From Methylocystaceae bacterium (GTDB lineage Bacteria; Pseudomonadota; Alphaproteobacteria; Rhodospirillales; Terasakiellaceae), in NCBI GenBank assembly GCA_013373265.1, contig JABXIC010000023.1:1-52609 (forward strand): a stretch of DNA of 52,609 nucleotides, read 5' to 3'. The notes under the pieces are model-generated. The model was given only the letters and a program-made list of their open reading frames with translations. It ran no database searches and was not told where the DNA came from. The number at the start of each line of letters is the position of its first letter. Position 1 is the stretch's first letter. Below, in pieces: positions 50,896 through 52,609 of this stretch. A program made the position numbers and the translations under genes.

Positions 50896-51874
50896 GGCAA
50901 GTCTCTAACGCCGATGCGATGTTATTCATCATTTGGAAATAATGTTCCTGACCTGCTTTAGGTTTCATGCCGAGAGGGTCCAATGTGCCTGCTTGGGCAC
51001 CCGTTCCTTCAATCACCACTTGAACCAGTTTGGGTTTAAATTGCGGTTCGCCGAAGACGCAACGCACTTTATTTTTTGCAATCACATCTCGAATATGTTT
51101 CAGGCGTTTGGCACTCGGTGCTTTTTCTGGGGAGATAGTGATAGAGGCAACCATGTTGATACCAAAATGATCACTGAAACGATCATAGGCGTCGTGGAAG
51201 GTCACAAAGGGAACGTTTTTCACCGGGCTGAGTTGTTTTTGAATTTTTGCGTCTAATGCGGTTAATTTTTGAATCAGCTTTGTGCTGTTTTCTTGATATG
51301 TGGTTTTGTGGGCCGGGTCGATTTTTGCCAACGCATCTGCAATCACATGAGACATTTTAATGCTCAAAGCCGGGTCAAGCCACAGGTGAGGGTCGCCGCC
51401 TTCATGATGATGACCTTCTTCTTCATCCCCATCTTCATGGTCATGGTGTTCATCTGCGTGGGCATCATGCTCATCTTCATGATCATGATCATGATGCGCA
51501 TCTTCGTGGTGTTCTTCATGCCCATGTTCTTCTTTGGCGACGATTTGATCCATAGCAACGGCCACATCTTCTTTTTCAAGGGCATGAAGCGGTTTGTTTA
51601 AAAAGACTTCAAAGTTATGACCGATCCAAAAAACAACATCTGCTTTTTGTAAACCATCAGCTTGAGAGGGTTTTAAGGTATAATTATGCGGGCTGCCGGC
51701 ACCATCAATCAGTAAGGTCATGTCAGGGTTGGTCCCGTTTGTGATTGCACTTACAAGAGATTGAAGCGGTTTAATGCTGGTGACAATATGAAGTGGTGCG
51801 TTTTGCGCGGATGCCACACCTTGGGATAGAAAAAAGAAAGAGGACAATAGAATAAGGCGTTGTTTTAAAGACAT
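50870..51874 (-). CDS. znuA: Zinc ABC transporter substrate-binding protein
   Basis: ZnuA captures zinc in the periplasm for the ZnuBC importer. The 334-residue protein has a signal peptide (LILLSSFFFLSQGVASAQ), an early cluster A-I pattern (IVTSIKPLQSLVSAITNGTN, GSPHNYTLKPSQ), a charged loop at about residues 112-150 very rich in His, Asp and Glu, then GGDPHLWLDPAL and FVTFHDAYDRFSDHFGI. Histidines in SPHN, DPHLW and FHDAY are expected zinc ligands. It diverges from znuC over two Zur-like boxes. Confidence 0.96.
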   Translation of the reverse strand: MSLKQRLILLSSFFFLSQGVASAQNAPLHIVTSIKPLQSLVSAITNGTNPDMTLLIDGAGSPHNYTLKPSQADGLQKADVVFWIGHNFEVFLNKPLHALEKEDVAVAMDQIVAKEEHGHEEHHEDAHHDHDHEDEHDAHADEHHDHEDGDEEEGHHHEGGDPHLWLDPALSIKMSHVIADALAKIDPAHKTTYQENSTKLIQKLTALDAKIQKQLSPVKNVPFVTFHDAYDRFSDHFGINMVASITISPEKAPSAKRLKHIRDVIAKNKVRCVFGEPQFKPKLVQVVIEGTGAQAGTLDPLGMKPKAGQEHYFQMMNNIASALETCLSSSAQGQ

Positions 51875-51893
51875 GAGTGGGGTCCAATTGGTT

Positions 51894-51937
51894 GATATGT
51901 TATAAAGTAACAGATTTGCGTTATGTTATAACTTATG
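51894..51937. promoter_or_regulatory. Two Zur-box-like operators between znuA and znuC
   Basis: The core ATGTTATAA occurs at 51897-51905 and again at 51923-51931, 26 bases apart. The first copy lies in TGTTA-TAAAG-TAACA (51898-51912), the second around the palindrome GTTATAAC (51925-51932). The wording resembles known Zur boxes (ATGTTATA...TATAACAT types). Position in the divergent znuA/znuC gap fits repression of both genes when zinc is ample. Confidence 0.75.
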
Positions 51938-51983
51938 ATATGCCAGTCGACAAGGTAAATTTTTATGGAAAGTGCGTGCAAAA

Positions 51984-52609
51984 GTGAACAAAGAAAACGC
52001 ATTAGTAAAGCTGGAAAGCGCTGGCGTATTAAAAGGGGATAAATGGTTAATCCGCGATATTGACCTGAGTGTTTGCCCCGGTGAAATCGTGACTCTTATC
52101 GGTCCCAATGGGTCAGGTAAAAGCACAACCGTAAAGACAGCGTTGGGGTTAATCCGTCCCAATGAAGGTCGGGCAAGTCGTAAACGGGGATTGACCATTG
52201 GTTATATGCCGCAAAAGCTTTTTATTGATGAAACATTACCTTTAACGGTGGGGCGTCTGATGTGTTTGACTCAAAGTCATAGTGCTGAAGTTATTCATGA
52301 AGCTTTGGCAACGGTAAACGCACTGGATTTGATAAACCGCCGTGTGCAGGCGCTTTCAGGGGGTGAATTTCAACGGGTCTTATTGGCACGTGCTATTGCG
52401 GGGAAACCGGATTTACTGGTGTTGGATGAACCCGCCCAAGGCGTCGATTTTGCCAATGAAGCTGCGCTTTATGATTTGATTGTCAAATATCGCGATGACA
52501 CCGGCAGTGGTGTTCTGCTTATTTCCCATGATCTGCACATTGTGATGGCGCAAACCGATAAAGTTTTGTGTCTCAATGGGCATGTCTGTTGTACCGGCAC
52601 ACCGAAAAA
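51984..52609 (+). CDS. znuC: Zinc ABC transporter ATP-binding protein (3' end outside window)
   Basis: The reading frame runs from a GTG at 51984 to the right edge, giving 208 residues of a protein that is usually about 250 or more. Walker A is GPNGSGKST at about 40-48; then GYMPQKLFIDETLPLTV, the signature LSGGEFQRVLLARA, Walker B LLVLDEPAQGVD and the switch histidine in LLISHDLH. The wording is close to ZnuC. A second in-frame GTG at 51972 has a poorly spaced ribosome site. znuB should follow outside the window. Confidence 0.93.
   Translation, partial: MNKENALVKLESAGVLKGDKWLIRDIDLSVCPGEIVTLIGPNGSGKSTTVKTALGLIRPNEGRASRKRGLTIGYMPQKLFIDETLPLTVGRLMCLTQSHSAEVIHEALATVNALDLINRRVQALSGGEFQRVLLARAIAGKPDLLVLDEPAQGVDFANEAALYDLIVKYRDDTGSGVLLISHDLHIVMAQTDKVLCLNGHVCCTGTPK

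Noticed and set aside
1-52609. CRISPR array, insertion sequence, prophage or conjugative element
   Set aside because: No regularly spaced direct repeats, transposase, integrase or phage genes were seen anywhere in the window.

Overview
This is a chromosomal stretch of a free-living alphaproteobacterium. Evidence: a crotonyl-CoA carboxylase/reductase, ethylmalonyl-CoA mutase and mesaconyl-CoA hydratase set (ethylmalonyl-CoA pathway); a DUF4175/TIGR02302 protein; the order gpmI-envC-ctpA-yibQ-rppH; an argH-lptM-lysA run; orphan chemotaxis genes. Base composition is moderate (about half G+C by eye) and uniform, with no insertion sequence, prophage or CRISPR array. Marine Rhodospirillales-like bacteria (Terasakiella/Magnetovibrio type) are my best guess, by inference only.

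Layout. 1-10.8 kb: ccr (cut by the left edge) and ecm diverge from a 300-bp promoter region carrying a 17-nt direct repeat. Then follow a palindromic repeat cluster, dapB-nth, argG, a secreted SUMF1-type protein, a LolA-type protein, a putative structured small RNA, xthA, a ParA-like ATPase with a C-terminal membrane helix, and mch. 10.8-16.2 kb: two solitary CheY-like receivers, dapC, an MFS carrier, a solitary family-3 periplasmic binding protein and mrp. 16.2-21.4 kb: the envelope-proteolysis group hflK-hflC-DUF2065, another solitary binding protein, degP and arsC. 21.6-31 kb: cheZ, a TlpA-like thiol protein whose start codon overlaps that of argH, then argH-lptM-lysA, DUF4175, an aminopeptidase P, recX and a lone ABC-2 permease. 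31.7-35.8 kb: a YHS-cupin fusion, an Lrp-type regulator, trxA, nadD-rsfS-rlmH and a soluble chemoreceptor-tip-like protein. 35.9-42.2 kb: gpmI-envC-ctpA-yibQ-rppH and a small convergent gene. 42.3-52.6 kb: NnrU, a sorbosone/glucose dehydrogenase-like protein, gpt, an OmpA-like lipoprotein, tRNA-Arg(ACG), a cyclic-nucleotide-binding TPR protein, a DUF123 nuclease-fold protein, a TPR-glycosyltransferase, a third solitary binding protein, and znuA/znuC diverging over two Zur-like boxes (znuC cut by the right edge).

How the parts relate. Three ethylmalonyl-CoA pathway genes lie within 11 kb in separate transcription units, and both of their promoter regions carry a related T-tract/TTGC...TGC motif, suggesting a common regulator. 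Lysine/diaminopimelate (dapB, dapC, lysA) and arginine (argG, argH) genes are scattered. The HflKC, DegP, EnvC, CtpA and YibQ genes are envelope quality-control and division functions. Two CheY-like proteins, CheZ and a receptor-tip-like soluble protein hint at a dispersed chemotaxis-type network. The least explained items are the soluble duplicated receptor-tip protein (35103-35837), the CNB-TPR protein (46282-48153), the membrane-tailed ParA (8547-9557) and the RNA at about 7555-7683.
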